The notes: generated by a model not told the origin, from the sequence alone. Shown: positions 1 through 8,315, counted from the stretch's first letter. The stretch is DNA of 36,347 bases from Methanobacteriota archaeon (GCA_012519255.1 JAAYQQ010000006.1:1-36347); one strand, 5' to 3'. A program made the numbers and translations.

Positions 1-261
1 CAATAACTTTTTCCATGAGGAAGAGTTGTCGGTGCCCTGGCCCCAATATTGTATAGTGAGCTTCAGGGCAATCCGCTCAATATAGAACTAGCGTCATGGC
101 CGTAAGAATGGTTGCAAGATAATCAGGCAGTTATCGTAAGTTGATTGTGCGGCATCGTGAGGGCGGACACATTTTCATAGATCCATTATGGCAGTATTAA
201 TTTTAATTATTCAGAATTTAGATGAGAACTATGTGCGGACTAAAAATAAAACTCCACCTGC

Positions 262-297
262 TGCCGAATATCGATGCGATGGCGGCATTTTATTCTT
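262..297 (+). terminator. Hairpin followed by T-rich tract
   Basis: A five-base stem (TGCCG at 262-266 with CGGCA at 283-287) encloses a smaller stem (ATCG/CGAT) and is followed by TTTTATTCTT. It could terminate a transcript entering from the left, or be a folded element in a long mtaC leader. The sequence alone does not decide between these. Confidence 0.35.
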
Positions 298-430
298 CCA
301 TACATTAATCTGGCACCCACGCTGCATATGTTGACGATCTTATGTAGATAGACTTCAAATTATTATTTTATTAGTAATATGATATCACCATCTCGATACT
401 GTCGACTCGCTTACATCTAACAGTTATCTA

Positions 431-440
431 CATATACAAA
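431..440 (+). promoter_or_regulatory. Possible TATA box of mtaCB
   Basis: The sequence ACATATACAA sits about 78 nt before the mtaC start codon. Archaeal TATA boxes lie about 26 nt upstream of the start site, which would give a leader of roughly 50 nt carrying GAGGTG at 503-508. Other AT-rich blocks near 365-380 are equally possible, so the call is tentative. Confidence 0.3.
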
Positions 441-513
441 GAATAGAAGTTTCAATAGTAGGGGCATTTGAAGGTGTCCCGTACCCTATAGGAGGTAGGG
501 TTGAGGTGCGAGC

Positions 514-1305
514 ATGTTAGACATAAAGAGTGTAAACTACGACAGGGTTTTGCGCCGCTATGATATACAAATGGAGGCGAAGGAAACCCCCGAAGAGCTA
601 GCTGCCAAGATGGTTCCAAAGGACCCGGTACTTAAAAAGGTAGCAGAGGACGTCGTTTTCATGCGCTACAAAAATGTGCAGGACGATGTTGCCGCTGCTT
701 TCCAGAACTATAGTCCTGAGGAAGTGATCGAGCAAGGCCTGATCAAGGGCATGGATGTGGTAGGTGAACTTTACGGAAGAGGCATTTACTACCTTCCCCA
801 CGTGATGGTGGCCGCCGATGCCATGGACCGAGGGGTAAAACTCTGCGAGTCCAAGATGACGGGGGCACGTGAAATGAGGGGTAAGGTCGTGATGCACGTC
901 GCCGAGGGCGATCCACACGATATAGGCAAGAATATTGCCGCTGTCCTTCTGAAGTCCAACGGCTACAATGTCATCGACATGGGCAGAGATGTCGCTATTG
1001 AGGATGTTGTAAAGACCGTGGAGAGCGAGACCCCAGAACTGGTCACTGGAACCGCATTGATGACTACTACCATGTCTGCGTTCCCCAAGATCGCGGACAT
1101 GCTCCAGGAGAAGGGAATTGACATCCCCTTCATCTGTGCTGGCGGTGCGGTGAACAGGGCGTATGTAGAATCATACCCGATGGGCATCTATGCCAACAAG
1201 GCTATTCAGGGGCCGGCCATTGCGGGCAAGGCCGTTGAAGGCTGGAACTGGAGGAAGCTGAGAGAGGACTGGGACGAGATCATCGGAGGCCCTGGAGCTA
1301 AATAA
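514..1305 (+). CDS. mtaC: Methanol corrinoid protein MtaC
   Basis: This 263-residue protein is the corrinoid carrier that receives the methyl group of methanol from MtaB and passes it to the coenzyme M methyltransferase MtaA. A helical cap domain (about residues 30-115) precedes a Rossmann-like B12-binding domain. The cobalt-ligand motif reads EGDPHDIGKN at 131-140, with His135 as the predicted lower ligand; the usual form is DxHxxG. A downstream GTALMTTT stretch and a GGA motif (the SxL and GG elements of B12 folds) are also present. GAGGTG at 503-508 is a fitting ribosome site. mtaB follows after 13 nt with its own strong ribosome site, the standard mtaCB operon. Other one-carbon corrinoid proteins are similar, but the MtaB partner makes methanol the best substrate call. 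Confidence 0.93.
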   Translation: MLDIKSVNYDRVLRRYDIQMEAKETPEELAAKMVPKDPVLKKVAEDVVFMRYKNVQDDVAAAFQNYSPEEVIEQGLIKGMDVVGELYGRGIYYLPHVMVAADAMDRGVKLCESKMTGAREMRGKVVMHVAEGDPHDIGKNIAAVLLKSNGYNVIDMGRDVAIEDVVKTVESETPELVTGTALMTTTMSAFPKIADMLQEKGIDIPFICAGGAVNRAYVESYPMGIYANKAIQGPAIAGKAVEGWNWRKLREDWDEIIGGPGAK

Positions 1306-1318
1306 GGAGGTGGAAAAA

Positions 1319-2722
1319 ATGGCAATAAAGAGATACACCAAAATGGAGTACGGCTCTCCTGATGAGATGGTCTTTGGCGAAGCCAGATATCCGGTCTCCT
1401 ATGGCCTTGGCCAGACGGTCGGTGCTGGCATAGTCGTGCCCGAGATTAACTTTGCTCCCAGGCCTGGGGCCGAGAAGAGCCCCGAGACCCTGAGGCGTGA
1501 GTACGTCGACTACATCACCAAGGATGTCCTTGACAGGGCCATCACCCTTGGATTCCCTGCGGTCCAGCTTGAGAATGAGCACATTTTCCAGATGGTCAAC
1601 GACCCTGAGCGCTTCGAGAAGCCCGTCGTCGCTGGTCAGAAGGAACTGATGCAAAAATACCATGATGAGTATGGCATTGCCCTATCCATCAGGCACACCA
1701 TAGCTGACCCACGACTTGCCGAAGAAGGTTTGAGGCCAGGCATGGATAAGAAGCACAGCTACCCCGAGAAGACCATTGAGGCCTTTGAGGTCGCTGCAGC
1801 GAATGGAGCCGATCTACTGTCCATCGAGACCATGGGCGGTAAGGAGGTTGCTGACTATGCCATTCTCAGACAGGACATAAGGGGATGGCTGTTTGGTATT
1901 GGCTATCTAGGCAGTCTGGACATGGAGTGGATATGGCCTCAGATAGTTGAAATCGCCAAGAAGAACAAGATTCGTGCCGGTGGCGATACCAACTGTGCTG
2001 GTGCCAATACATCCATGTTCATGGCCGGTGGCTACCTGGACAGAGATGTCCCCAGGACCTTCGCCGCCGTGACCAGGGCCATCGCTTCGGCGAGGACTCT
2101 GATTGCCTGGGAGGCTGGCGCCACTGGACCAGACAAGGACTGTGGCTACGAGGGCCCCATCCTGAAATCTATCGCCGGTAAGCCCACTGCCCAGGAAGGA
2201 AAGAACTGCCAGTGTGCCCACGCTGATCTGATGGGCAACCTGATTGCACAGGTCTGCGACCTGTGGTCCAACGAATCAGTAGAATATCACCCCGAGTTCG
2301 GTGGTTCCTCTGTCCAGTGCTGGCTTGGATCCATTGGCTACGAGGCTGCCCTGATGAACACTGCGAAGCAACTTAAGCAGGACAAGTTGCTCCGTGATCT
2401 GTACATGGCAACCGACCGGTACAGGAGTCCGGAAGGCTTCATCCTGGCTTACGACAACGCATACAAGATCGGGCAGGCCATCGTTGAGAATGGGAACGAT
2501 ATCTATCTGAGGGCCAAGGCGGCTGGCATGACCGCGGCAAGGCTGATCGAGGAAGAGAATGAGGCCGGTAGGCTGAGGCTGTCAAAGCACGAGCAGGATA
2601 TGCTTCGCAAGATAATTACCGACCTGAGCGCTCTCCCCGACGAGCAGTCCAAGTTCGTGGACCAGTGCCTCAAGGACTACAAGGATATCCCAATGTTCAA
2701 CCCGAAGAACTACGGCCTATAA
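1319..2722 (+). CDS. mtaB: Methanol:corrinoid methyltransferase MtaB
   Basis: This zinc enzyme activates methanol and methylates the Co(I) corrinoid of MtaC. The frame is open from a GTG at 1310, but GGAGGTG at 1306-1312 covers that codon, so the ATG at 1319 is the likely start (467 residues). Counted from that ATG, Glu170, Cys226 and Cys275 lie exactly six residues beyond the zinc ligands known in Methanosarcina barkeri MtaB (Glu164, Cys220, Cys269). They occur in SIETMGGKE, GGDTNCAGA and DKDCGYEGP. Length fits the family. The gene has no in-frame amber codon, as expected for MtaB, which unlike methylamine methyltransferases lacks pyrrolysine. It is followed by a T-rich termination region. 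Confidence 0.96.
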   Translation: MAIKRYTKMEYGSPDEMVFGEARYPVSYGLGQTVGAGIVVPEINFAPRPGAEKSPETLRREYVDYITKDVLDRAITLGFPAVQLENEHIFQMVNDPERFEKPVVAGQKELMQKYHDEYGIALSIRHTIADPRLAEEGLRPGMDKKHSYPEKTIEAFEVAAANGADLLSIETMGGKEVADYAILRQDIRGWLFGIGYLGSLDMEWIWPQIVEIAKKNKIRAGGDTNCAGANTSMFMAGGYLDRDVPRTFAAVTRAIASARTLIAWEAGATGPDKDCGYEGPILKSIAGKPTAQEGKNCQCAHADLMGNLIAQVCDLWSNESVEYHPEFGGSSVQCWLGSIGYEAALMNTAKQLKQDKLLRDLYMATDRYRSPEGFILAYDNAYKIGQAIVENGNDIYLRAKAAGMTAARLIEEENEAGRLRLSKHEQDMLRKIITDLSALPDEQSKFVDQCLKDYKDIPMFNPKNYGL

Positions 2723-2760
2723 AGCGCACTCTGGAGCCCACACAAACCCCTTTCCTTTAC

Positions 2761-2777
2761 TATTTTTTCATCTTTGT
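2761..2777 (+). terminator. Oligo-T terminator after mtaB
   Basis: TATTTTTTCATCTTTG begins about 38 nt after the mtaB stop codon. T-rich tracts are the typical archaeal termination signal. No strong hairpin precedes it. Confidence 0.5.
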
Positions 2778-3069
2778 TGAAAGCCCCTATATCATTGCGT
2801 ATTATGATGCTCTAAGGGGGGCGGGGTGAGGTCTACATGCTGGTCTGCAATGATGGGCAAAACAGCCCCCAGCAGCGTCTGCCAATAATGGCATTGTCTC
2901 TTGATATGACGTAAGCCGAAGGCTCAGGGACAGCAAGATTTACGCCTCGATCCCTGTCAGTCAGACTTCATGGCCTGATCAACCCTGCTGGATAATACAT
3001 TTGAGGGATGGCCCAGGCAAATGGCAGAATTTGTAGACCTGAATTATGAAGATCAAATGCCGCTCCCGA
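2778..3069. other. Gene-free stretch between convergent mtaB and ramA
   Basis: No credible coding frame is visible. It holds short inverted repeats such as AGCCGAAGGCT and a CAGGGA/TCCCTG pair (about 2926-2957). These could form a small structured element between the two convergent transcripts. I see no recognised RNA family. Confidence 0.4.
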
Positions 3070-4704
3070 TCAACTTCCCACCAGCCCCTTCTCAAGCTCT
3101 CGGAACTTGAAGCACTTCTTTGGACAGGCCCTTTCACATCTCATACAGGCAGTTCCGTTGCAAAGGTCAGAGGCGATCGATATTTCGAAACCAGAGGTGC
3201 CGCCCTGATGGACCTGTATGGCGTCCTCTGGACATTCCTTGACGCATCTTTCACATCCAGTGCATCCCTCAAAGCTCCCTTTGATATACAGCCCAATGTT
3301 GCGAAGCACCTTCAGGCCTTTATACCCTAGATCAGGTATGTCCCTCATCACCGTTCGGGTCACTTTGGCATTCTTGGTGGTGGTTGGCAGAGGCTGGATA
3401 TCAGATACCCGTAGCATCATGTTGTACATCTCGATTGGCATACCCTCCGTCCAATGCGCCAATTCCTGAATGAAGACCTTCTTAAAGGTCTCGTCGGAGG
3501 CGAACATGATGTGGTTTGCCCGTATGGATTTGGCAAGGGTCTGAAGCTCGTCCAGCAGTTCGGTGTCCCGGACCAGATCGGTGGCCATGGCTAGAGAGGT
3601 GTTGCCGAACTGATAGATCTGGCTGCAGGATGGAGGCAATAAGCCCACTCGCTGAGCCTTTAGGGCGTCCACGTATGTACCGGATGCGCCGCTCATATAC
3701 ATGATATCCAGTTCTTCGAATTTTATTCCGGCGTGTTCTAGTAGGGTGAAATGCCCCGCCCTCATGGCTCCGAATGCCTTGGCCGCCTCTACGATGTCAT
3801 TCTCTTCCAGCACGATGCCGTCCTGAAGATGGATACGATTGTCCAGGGTGGTGACATGTGGCATCTTGATGAGGCCATATTTTAGCCCTTCAGCGATGGC
3901 GGCGATGACGCCGGTGCCGGTGACCCCGACTGCCCGTCCGTGCATGGCTCCCTGCTCCATGACAACGCCGGTGTTGGGATCGACAGCATCTCCCTCTTTG
4001 GCCAGGATATCATCATCCAGGACAGTGCATCTCCAATCCAGTTCGACGTTGACATCACTGATCGCCCCCGGGGAGGCAAGCATGCCAGCCTTGATATGTT
4101 GTCCTTCGATGGCCGGGCCAGCTGCAGCCGATCCGGTAATTATCTCATCTCCCACCTTGAGGGCCATCTCCGCATTGGTCCCGTAGTCGGTCACCAGGAC
4201 GTCTTCCTTACGGTCCATCAATTTTGTCTTATACATCATGGCCAGAGCATCTGCTCCGATCTCATGTTTGATAGCTGGAGGGACATATATCTGGCATTTA
4301 TCCGGAAGATCCAGCCCCAGATCGACGGCGTTCAATATGGTTGCATCCCGTTTCTGCAACTCCACTCCTCGGGCCTTCAATGCATGCTCGCCTACAAAGG
4401 CAAGATCGCGAGTCTCGATGTTCTGAAACATGGACAACTGGATTGGATTGCCACAGATGGCCACCCTCTCCACCTTGGACAGGTCGATGTCCAGTAGATG
4501 CATGAGCCTGTTTGCCGTGTCGATGAGCAGTCGGTGGGCCAGGTCCTGCTGGACTTCGATGCAGAAGGTCAGGTGATCCATCACGTTGGCCCCAGGCACT
4601 GGATGCCTGACGGTTATGGCTGTGGATATGATCTGGTTATTACTCAGGTCCACAGCATGTTCCCGCATACCACTTGTCCCTACGTCAATGGAGATTCCGT
4701 ACAT
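3070..4704 (-). CDS. ramA: RamA-type corrinoid protein reductive activase
   Basis: This 544-residue iron-sulfur ATPase matches the family (RamA of M. barkeri is about 540 residues) that reduces inactive Co(II) corrinoid proteins to active Co(I) at the cost of ATP. The N-terminus (GISIDVGTSGMR) and the internal VTDYGTNAEMAL block are typical of the ASKHA-like activase core (DUF4445). The C-terminus carries two [4Fe-4S] motifs: Cys481-Cys484-Cys487-Cys491 (CTGCERCVKECP) and Cys515-Cys520-Cys523-Cys527 (CNGTACMRCERACP). It is the last gene of a minus-strand operon behind a G3E GTPase and a small His-tailed protein, 9 nt after the latter. It faces mtaCB, so activation of MtaC is the natural role. 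Methylamine corrinoid proteins encoded elsewhere could also be clients. Confidence 0.93.
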   Translation of the reverse strand: MYGISIDVGTSGMREHAVDLSNNQIISTAITVRHPVPGANVMDHLTFCIEVQQDLAHRLLIDTANRLMHLLDIDLSKVERVAICGNPIQLSMFQNIETRDLAFVGEHALKARGVELQKRDATILNAVDLGLDLPDKCQIYVPPAIKHEIGADALAMMYKTKLMDRKEDVLVTDYGTNAEMALKVGDEIITGSAAAGPAIEGQHIKAGMLASPGAISDVNVELDWRCTVLDDDILAKEGDAVDPNTGVVMEQGAMHGRAVGVTGTGVIAAIAEGLKYGLIKMPHVTTLDNRIHLQDGIVLEENDIVEAAKAFGAMRAGHFTLLEHAGIKFEELDIMYMSGASGTYVDALKAQRVGLLPPSCSQIYQFGNTSLAMATDLVRDTELLDELQTLAKSIRANHIMFASDETFKKVFIQELAHWTEGMPIEMYNMMLRVSDIQPLPTTTKNAKVTRTVMRDIPDLGYKGLKVLRNIGLYIKGSFEGCTGCERCVKECPEDAIQVHQGGTSGFEISIASDLCNGTACMRCERACPKKCFKFRELEKGLVGS

Positions 4705-4713
4705 CTTTTCCCC

Positions 4714-5121
4714 TCAATGTTCGTGCTTGTGCTCTAGGACATCTATTTTCAGCTTATGTTGAAGTGATCCCAGACTCCCTTCCATCAGCTGTTCCACCTC
4801 CTCATCGGTGAGGCCAATCACGGCGGCCATATACCTGATCTCACCGCTCTCGATGAGTTCGCCGGGCAGATCATTCTCTGTCTCCGGGCCCAGGTCTAGA
4901 TCCACAAGGTTGGCCTTGAGCGAACCGCCAGGAACGGTGAGGAAGACCTTGATGTGACCGATGAGGGCCCTTCCTGTCTGGTCCACCGCCTCCCCCATGG
5001 AACGCAGCATTCTCACGACCAGGGTGGCAAGTTCCTCGCGCCCCATTCCTTTGGGGGATTGAAACCTCAACCTAAGTCCGAATGAACTGGCTCCGGCCAT
5101 CTCTTTAGAATTTTCACTCAT
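4714..5121 (-). CDS. Small His-tailed protein between G3E GTPase and RamA
   Basis: I do not recognise the family with certainty. It has 135 residues if started at the ATG at 5121, chosen because GGAGG at 5128-5132 is 6 nt away; an in-frame ATG at 5127 abuts that site and is less likely. It overlaps the GTPase stop by 8 nt, so translation is probably coupled. The middle (GHIKVFLTVPGGSLKANLVDLD) resembles the strand-rich C-terminal domain that many CobW/P47K GTPases carry and that the neighbouring GTPase lacks. The C-terminus ends EHKHEH, a probable metal-binding tail. I infer a separately encoded accessory half of the GTPase, possibly acting in metal or corrinoid delivery to the methyltransferase system. 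No transmembrane segment is seen. Confidence 0.75.
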   Translation of the reverse strand: MSENSKEMAGASSFGLRLRFQSPKGMGREELATLVVRMLRSMGEAVDQTGRALIGHIKVFLTVPGGSLKANLVDLDLGPETENDLPGELIESGEIRYMAAVIGLTDEEVEQLMEGSLGSLQHKLKIDVLEHKHEH

Positions 5122-5713
5122 GAGCATCCTCCAGCAACTCTACGAGTTCCTCGACCCCCCTGCCCTCCCGAGCGGATACCGGTACTATGTATGAGGATGG
5201 ACTGATTTCTCGGACTGTTTCCTTGATCTTTCCTACAATCTCTGGTGAGACTATGTCTACTTTATTGATGGCCACGATATCTGAGCCTATTATCTGCCTG
5301 CTTAGAAATGGCCCTGCTTCTTCGAATAGCTTGGGCGCCCGGAATGCGTCGATGAGGCAGATGGCAATAGTGCGTTCCTCCCCTACCATGGACGTTCGAA
5401 TAATCTGATTGATCTTGGATGCCAAGGCAATTCCGGTTGGCTCAATAATTATCACGTCTGGCTTAAATTCCTCGGTGACGATGCGGAGGGTACTCTGGAG
5501 AGTTCCTGAGAGGGAGCAACAGATGCAGCCCTCTGATATCTCCACGCTTCGCAGGCCGCGCGACTCGATGACTGCTCCATCTACGCCCACCTCGCCTACC
5601 TCGTTCACGATAATGGCGACCCTCTTCCCCGCATCTCCCAGAGCGGTGCCGAGTCGAATAAGTAGTGTGGTCTTGCCACTACCTAGGAACCCGGCCAGTT
5701 GGCAAATTAACAT
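5114..5713 (-). CDS. G3E (CobW/P47K-type) GTPase, minimal form
   Basis: This 199-residue protein is a metal-chaperone-type GTPase. Walker A is GFLGSGKTT (8-16), the hallmark Cys cluster GCICC is at 62-66, EPTG is at 91-94, and the guanine-specificity motif NKVD is at 150-153. COG0523 proteins usually add a C-terminal domain of about 100 residues; here the chain ends right after the GTPase core (VSAREGRGVEEL). The next gene encodes a possible detached equivalent. Context (RamA downstream, MtaCB across) suggests help in loading zinc, cobalt or corrinoid, or in activating RamA, but this is inference. A TATA-like box at 5736-5745 lies about 27 nt before the ATG, so the transcript is probably leaderless. 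Confidence 0.88.
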   Translation of the reverse strand: MLICQLAGFLGSGKTTLLIRLGTALGDAGKRVAIIVNEVGEVGVDGAVIESRGLRSVEISEGCICCSLSGTLQSTLRIVTEEFKPDVIIIEPTGIALASKINQIIRTSMVGEERTIAICLIDAFRAPKLFEEAGPFLSRQIIGSDIVAINKVDIVSPEIVGKIKETVREISPSSYIVPVSAREGRGVEELVELLEDAHE

Positions 5714-5735
5714 TGATAGATTCTAGTGACATTTG

Positions 5736-5745
5736 AAAAATATAA
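5736..5745 (-). promoter_or_regulatory. TATA box of the GTPase-ramA operon
   Basis: Read on the minus strand the element is TTATATTTTT. Its centre is about 27 nt before the ATG at 5713, which places the transcription start at or next to the start codon. This is the expected spacing for a leaderless archaeal mRNA. Confidence 0.6.
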
Positions 5746-5795
5746 CATTTTGGACCGGATGTACACATAAGTGGGGACTTTATTGCACGTCTCCT

Positions 5796-6599
5796 TTAAC
5801 GCACATTAACTTTCTCTAGCAATGTATGGATATAATTCTCTATCTGAACGGTCATCAGATCTTCCGCTGGAATGACCCTAACGCCCGAGGCGTCTTCGAT
5901 AAAGTCGGCTTGTTTTTCTACACCATCATGGATTATTTTCATCCCGAAGTGAGTCAGGATCGCTGCTTCTGGATGGACCTCTGACACCAGCGTGGCGGCA
6001 TCTTCTGTGGACATATGCATGGGCACTCTGGATCCCAGGGGGCGTGTGAGATTAATGATCAGCACACGTGAGCCCCGGTGAGCCTGGATAAGTTCATCAT
6101 GGAGTCCCGTGTCGCTCACGTATGAAATGATGCCATTTGTAGTATGGAAGCGGAATCCCACTCCAGCAGGGTCGCCGTGTCTGGTGGGGGTGACATCAAT
6201 TCTCATCCCTGCAACATCGATCACTTCCCCATTACTTACCTGAATCACCTCTCGGGCAATAGCTTGGTGGTATGAAGACACCGCGGGAGTGAATCCATTC
6301 TCCCCCTTCAGTACTGACGTGGATCCCACCACTATGCCGGTCCGCTTGAAACCACCTCGGCACATGCCTTCAATGATCATCTCTGCATCGGCATAATGAT
6401 CAGGATGACAGTGTGATATGATCACCCCATCGGTTTGGGCGGGATCAAGGGCTAGATGGCACATATTAGCCAGTGCTGAGGGTCCGGGATCTATGTGAAG
6501 GCGGACATGGTCTTGCAGATAAATGCCCCCAGTAGAGCGGACTTGATATATGGTTGCGAATCGACCTCCCCCTGTTCCCAGGAATGTCAGTTTAGTCAT
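5796..6599 (-). CDS. MBL-fold metallo-hydrolase (RNase Z-like)
   Basis: This 267-residue protein has the metallo-beta-lactamase fold. The metal motif HCHPDH lies at 63-68 (HxHxDH), after the N-terminal FLGTGGGR turn. Later metal ligands are probably the His in TPTRHGDPAG, the Asp in YVSDTG, and the His in LTHFGMK. It belongs to the broad group that includes RNase Z and cyclic phosphodiesterases. The exosite that defines true tRNase Z is not obvious, so I do not call RNase Z. It is divergent from the deaminase gene with 77 nt between starts. Substrate unknown. Confidence 0.85.
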   Translation of the reverse strand: MTKLTFLGTGGGRFATIYQVRSTGGIYLQDHVRLHIDPGPSALANMCHLALDPAQTDGVIISHCHPDHYADAEMIIEGMCRGGFKRTGIVVGSTSVLKGENGFTPAVSSYHQAIAREVIQVSNGEVIDVAGMRIDVTPTRHGDPAGVGFRFHTTNGIISYVSDTGLHDELIQAHRGSRVLIINLTRPLGSRVPMHMSTEDAATLVSEVHPEAAILTHFGMKIIHDGVEKQADFIEDASGVRVIPAEDLMTVQIENYIHTLLEKVNVR

Positions 6600-6676
6600 T
6601 CATCTGAGTAAATGGCGTAGCTAGTAGTCTATCTTTCCCTTCAATAAGGAAAATTAATTACCGGAGGGAGATATGG

Positions 6677-7969
6677 ATGAGGTACATGCGCACACTCATC
6701 AAGGACGCCTATATTGTCACCCAGGACCCTTCTCGAGAGATCATCCAGGGAGATATCCTGGTTGAGGATGGTCTGATACTCAAGGTTGGAAAGGTCTATG
6801 ACTCCGCCGACCGTGAGATCGATGCCTCTGGCGACATTGTCATTCCGGGCCTCATCAATACTCACTGCCATGTTTCCATGGCTATTCTCAAAGGAATAGT
6901 CGACGATCTTCCATTTGATAGGTTCCTGGAACGGGTCTTCCAGGTGGATGAGAGGCGTACCGAGAAAGACATCCTAGCCGGAGCCCGGCAAGGCTGTGTG
7001 GAGATGCTGCGCAGCGGTACCACTACCTTCGTAGATCTATACTATGCTCAAGATATCATTGCCCGAGCGGTGGAGGAGATGGGTATCCGGGGCATTCTGG
7101 GGTGGGCAGTGCTGGATCCCGAGTTCACCACTCAGTCAGGAACCCCTATGGATAACTGCAAGCGCTTCCATCAGAGCCACAGGGGTAGTTCCAGGGTCGT
7201 ACCCGCGGTTGGTCTGCAAGGCGTCTACGTATGCTCAACCGAGACATTCCTGGATGCCAGGGAATATGCCCTTGCTAATGATCTATTACTTACATTTCAC
7301 CTCTCCGAGACGAGAAAGGAGGTGTCGGACTGCAAGAGGAAGGAGGGGAAGCGGCCAGCCGACTATCTAGATGGCATAGGCTTTCTGAATGACCATTGTC
7401 TGGCGGCCCACTCCGCCTGGCTGACCATGAATGAGGTACGCCAGCTTGCGGATGCCGGGACCAAGGTATCTTCCTGCCCGGTATCTAATATGAAACTTGC
7501 CACGGGAGGGGTAGCACCCATACCGGAGATGCTGCAAAACGACGTTACTGTATCTATAGGAACGGATGGATCTACCACCAACAATAGCCTGGATATGTTC
7601 GGGGAGATGAAAACCCTCGCCCTTCTGCAGAAGTCCAGCCGTTGGGATCCGGCTGTGTTGCCAGCCCAGAAGGTATTGGACCTTGCCACTATAGATGCCG
7701 CTCATGCGGTTCGTATGGGGGATAGTATCGGTTCTATAGAAGTAGGTAAGCGGGCTGATATGGTAATTCTAGATGGCGCGGCGGCAAATCTCAGACCACT
7801 GCGCCCCGATAATATCGTATCCAATCTAGTGTACTCTTCTTGTGGACTGAATGTAAAGACAGTACTATGCGATGGCGTAGTTGTGATGGAAGATCGCCAG
7901 CTCGTGTCGGTGGATGAAGAGGAGGTCCTGAACACTGCTGAAGAGGCCGCCCGCGAGCTTCTAGGTTGA
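6677..7969 (+). CDS. MTA/SAH/5'-deoxyadenosine deaminase
   Basis: This 430-residue amidohydrolase matches the MtaD/DadD family that deaminates S-adenosylhomocysteine, methylthioadenosine or 5'-deoxyadenosine. In methanogens this route recycles the by-products of SAM methylation and radical-SAM enzymes. Metal and catalytic residues are visible: His63 and His65 (NTHCHVSM), His208 with Glu211 (FHLSE), His245 (AAHSAWL) and Asp297 (GTDGS). The start at 6677 is 8 nt after GGAGGG (6663-6668); an ATG at 6686 is an alternative. Which nucleoside is preferred cannot be read from sequence. A guanine or cytosine deaminase role is less likely given the MtaD-type motifs. Confidence 0.9.
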   Translation: MRYMRTLIKDAYIVTQDPSREIIQGDILVEDGLILKVGKVYDSADREIDASGDIVIPGLINTHCHVSMAILKGIVDDLPFDRFLERVFQVDERRTEKDILAGARQGCVEMLRSGTTTFVDLYYAQDIIARAVEEMGIRGILGWAVLDPEFTTQSGTPMDNCKRFHQSHRGSSRVVPAVGLQGVYVCSTETFLDAREYALANDLLLTFHLSETRKEVSDCKRKEGKRPADYLDGIGFLNDHCLAAHSAWLTMNEVRQLADAGTKVSSCPVSNMKLATGGVAPIPEMLQNDVTVSIGTDGSTTNNSLDMFGEMKTLALLQKSSRWDPAVLPAQKVLDLATIDAAHAVRMGDSIGSIEVGKRADMVILDGAAANLRPLRPDNIVSNLVYSSCGLNVKTVLCDGVVVMEDRQLVSVDEEEVLNTAEEAARELLG

Positions 7970-8202
7970 GTCCTTCGAAGATCTCCCGCACCAGCCGAAT
8001 ATGTGGCAATATCATTTCTGATCTCATCCAGGCAGTAACATGTTCTGGCACTGGATAAAAGCGCGAAGATTCAGATCATTGGACGCATTTGCGACATATC
8101 CATAGATCATTCTCTGGGCCAGGCAGTTCAGTCTCAAATCGATGTAAGTATCTAACTCATTTCCAAGGCCCAAGCTCGTCGAGATGAAAAGAGAAAATGA
8201 GA
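7970..8202. other. Gap between deaminase gene and tRNA-Tyr
   Basis: No complete gene is seen. On the minus strand, a frame open from within the tRNA gene down to a stop at 8024-8026 reads like protein (for example GYVANASNDLNLRAF) but has no start codon. It may be chance or a fragment. Confidence 0.3.
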
Positions 8203-8315
8203 TGGTCCCGCCTCCCGGATTTGAACCGGGGGCCTGCTGATATCGGCGGCTGTGAACCGGTAGAACCGGAAACCCACTACAGTCAGCCGCTCTAGCCAGA
8301 CTGAGCTAAGGCGGG
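8203..8315 (-). tRNA. tRNA-Tyr(GTA) with intron
   Basis: On the minus strand the acceptor stem CCCGCCT (8309-8315) pairs with AGGCGGG (8207-8213). The discriminator is A and CCA is encoded (8203-8205). The first pair is C1-G72, the identity element of archaeal and eukaryotic tRNA-Tyr. Anticodon GTA is at 8278-8280 and the T arm (CCCGGTTCAAATCCGGG) is perfect. The mature tRNA is 78 nt after removal of a 35-nt intron between positions 37 and 38. A TATA-like element (minus strand TCTAAATACA, near 8340-8349) lies at the expected distance. Confidence 0.96.
8242..8276 (-). other. Intron in tRNA-Tyr
   Basis: The anticodon stem GCTGA/TCAGC only forms if about 35 nt are removed after G37. The intron contains a CCGGT/ACCGG hairpin, fitting an archaeal bulge-helix-bulge substrate of the splicing endonuclease. 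The exact ends may shift by one or two bases. Confidence 0.85.

Larger units (their letters stand above)
1..513. other. Gene-free region upstream of mtaC
   Basis: No convincing coding frame is visible on either strand. The stretch is AT-rich in its second half and lies directly upstream of the methanol methyltransferase genes, so it should hold their promoter. It contains a hairpin followed by T residues at 262-297 and an AT-rich TATA-like element near 431-440. Long untranslated leaders are known for mtaCB transcripts in Methanosarcina, but nothing here proves one for this locus. The 5' edge may also hold the tail of an upstream transcript. Confidence 0.5.

Noticed and set aside
514-2722. Pyrrolysine (in-frame amber) use in the methyltransferase genes
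   Set aside because: Neither mtaC nor mtaB has an internal TAG; methanol methyltransferases do not need pyrrolysine.
7970-8202. Minus-strand frame next to tRNA-Tyr that reads like the tail of a protein, as if an integrase remnant lay at the tRNA
   Set aside because: It has no start codon, runs into the tRNA gene, shows no integrase catalytic residues, and the tRNA 3' end is not repeated elsewhere in the window.
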